Source: an uncultured Collinsella sp.
Lineage (GTDB): Bacteria > Actinomycetota > Coriobacteriia > Coriobacteriales > Coriobacteriaceae
Assembly: GCA_902490365.1 (NCBI GenBank)
Contig: CABUDQ010000075.1
Location: 1 to 5,744, forward strand
Direction: 5' to 3'
DNA length: 5,744 nt
This document shows, piece after piece, positions 5,412 to 5,744 of this stretch. The notes beneath the pieces were generated by a model. The model worked only from the letters and a program-made list of their open reading frames with translations, had not been told where the DNA came from and did no database searches. How positions within the stretch are numbered: the first letter of the stretch is position 1; each line of letters opens with the position of its first letter. A program made the translations under genes and the position numbers.

Positions 5412-5438
5412 TTACGCGGGTTTACCAACCCGCGTAAC
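5411..5438 (+). other. Perfect 12-bp hairpin overlapping the DAHP synthase stop codon
   Basis: GTTACGCGGGTT (5411-5422) pairs exactly with AACCCGCGTAAC (5427-5438) around a 4-base loop TACC. The first G is the last base of the TAG stop. No T run follows, so it is not a canonical terminator; it may stabilise the 3' end of the mRNA. Confidence 0.7.
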
Positions 5439-5451
5439 GGCTCGACGCTGC

Positions 5452-5551
5452 GCGCCGCCCAGAGCGACAATTTGTCATTCAAAAGGCAAGGCATGACCAG
5501 AAGGTCAATGCCCTGCCTTTTTCATGCCAACTTGTACGCTCTGGACGGCGC
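5452..5551. repeat. 100-bp inverted repeat enclosing the terminator
   Basis: GCGCCGCCCAGAGCG (5452-5466) pairs with 5537-5551 with one mismatch, and pairing extends inward by ACAA (5467-5470) with TTGT (5532-5535), one bulged base between. The right arm also competes for a local hairpin: GGACGG (5543-5548) with CCGTCC (5559-5564). No coding sequence. It may be a MITE-like or REP-like unit or a large 3' structure. Confidence 0.65.
5481..5522 (+). terminator. Rho-independent terminator of the DAHP synthase gene
   Basis: The left arm 5481-5498 (AAAAGGCAAGGCATGACC) pairs with the right arm 5503-5522 around loop AGAA, with one A-C mismatch and one bulged A. It ends in a run of five T. It lies 70 bases beyond the stop and probably works in both directions given the A run at its left edge. 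Confidence 0.8.
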
Positions 5552-5590
5552 TCGCTGTCCGTCCTCTACCTGCGGAGTTGTCCTGCTCCA

Positions 5591-5625
5591 GGGCACTCAT
5601 TGGGGACAGACTTAAATGAGTGCTC
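5591..5625 (+). repeat. REP-like hairpin with GGGGACAG loop
   Basis: Arms 5591-5601 and 5615-5625 pair over 11 bp with one G-U, around the 13-base loop GGGGACAGACTTA. The loop closely matches that of the minus-strand hairpin at 3290-3324, and its first 8 bases match the one at 1641-1677, although the stems are unrelated in sequence. No T run follows. Confidence 0.7.
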
Positions 5626-5632
5626 GCAGAAT

Positions 5633-5656
5633 GAGAGTGGATAGTCTGCCGTTTAT
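5633..5656 (+). repeat. Diverged half-copy of the 4185-4252 inverted repeat
   Basis: GAGAGTGGATAGTCTGCC at 5633-5650 matches the left arm at 4187-4204 (GAGAGTGGATAATCTCCC) at 16 of 18 positions; similarity continues weakly through the following TTT. No complementary partner arm is present in the remaining sequence, so this copy is solitary or its partner has decayed. Confidence 0.6.
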
Positions 5657-5669
5657 AAGTAGTTGTTGG

Positions 5670-5708
5670 GGACGTTCTTGTTGTTTGACTAGTCGTTTAA
5701 GAACGTCC
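5670..5708. repeat. Perfect 10-bp inverted repeat with internal palindrome
   Basis: GGACGTTCTT (5670-5679) is exactly complementary to AAGAACGTCC (5699-5708); the 19-base loop contains GACTAGTC (5687-5694), itself palindromic. It is preceded by TTGG, giving a GGGGAC motif like nearby repeats. The whole 5523-5744 stretch has no gene that I can support; it is a run of palindromic repeats. Confidence 0.65.
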
Positions 5709-5744
5709 ATTACAGTCGAAATTGTCAGCCCGGGACCGTCTCGG

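Noticed and set aside
5412..5744. tRNA or small gene in the right-hand gap
   Set aside because: The stems seen do not form a cloverleaf with a T-loop signature, and no open frame with a ribosome site was found.

Overview
The window looks like a piece of a high-GC gut actinobacterial chromosome, most likely class Coriobacteriia and perhaps Collinsella. This is inferred from GC-rich wobble positions in four of the five coding regions, strong GGAGG-type ribosome binding sites, and the density of long palindromic repeats in every intergenic gap. No rRNA, tRNA, CRISPR array or complete transposase gene is visible.

Layout from left to right. Bases 2-106 hold the last codons of a probable YtcJ-type amidohydrolase. 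A 12-bp tandem repeat (153-192) then precedes a MATE-family multidrug/drug-sodium antiporter gene (215-1591), which ends in a strong hairpin (1641-1677). Next come four 23-bp direct repeats (1741-1832) abutting the ribosome binding site of an AAA ATPase/DUF4143 gene (1843-3012). This gene is AT-richer than its neighbours and looks laterally acquired; its own terminator follows (3033-3072). A 376-bp gap contains a ~121-bp imperfect palindrome (3096-3216), an 18-bp perfect GC-rich hairpin (3231-3271) and a terminator facing the other way (3286-3324). That terminator serves a minus-strand GNAT acetyltransferase (3389-4039). The divergent gap 4040-4379 carries a perfect 20-bp inverted repeat (4185-4252) and a plausible promoter for a class I DAHP synthase (4380-5411), the entry enzyme of the shikimate pathway. 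The last 333 bp have no gene but contain a terminator nested inside a larger inverted repeat, plus several repeat-family hairpins.

The genes do not form one operon or pathway. They are single transcription units (efflux, ATPase of unknown role, acetyltransferase, aromatic amino acid biosynthesis) separated by terminators.

The most interesting material is non-coding. (1) Three hairpins share a 13-nt loop starting [A/G]GGGACAG while their 11-12 bp stems are unrelated in sequence but each self-complementary. (2) Exact 23-bp periodic repeats sit directly upstream of the ATPase gene. (3) A 121-bp palindrome has two competing internal pairings. (4) A 20-bp inverted repeat has a half-copy over 1.4 kb away. 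I see no clear new multi-gene defence or biosynthetic system.
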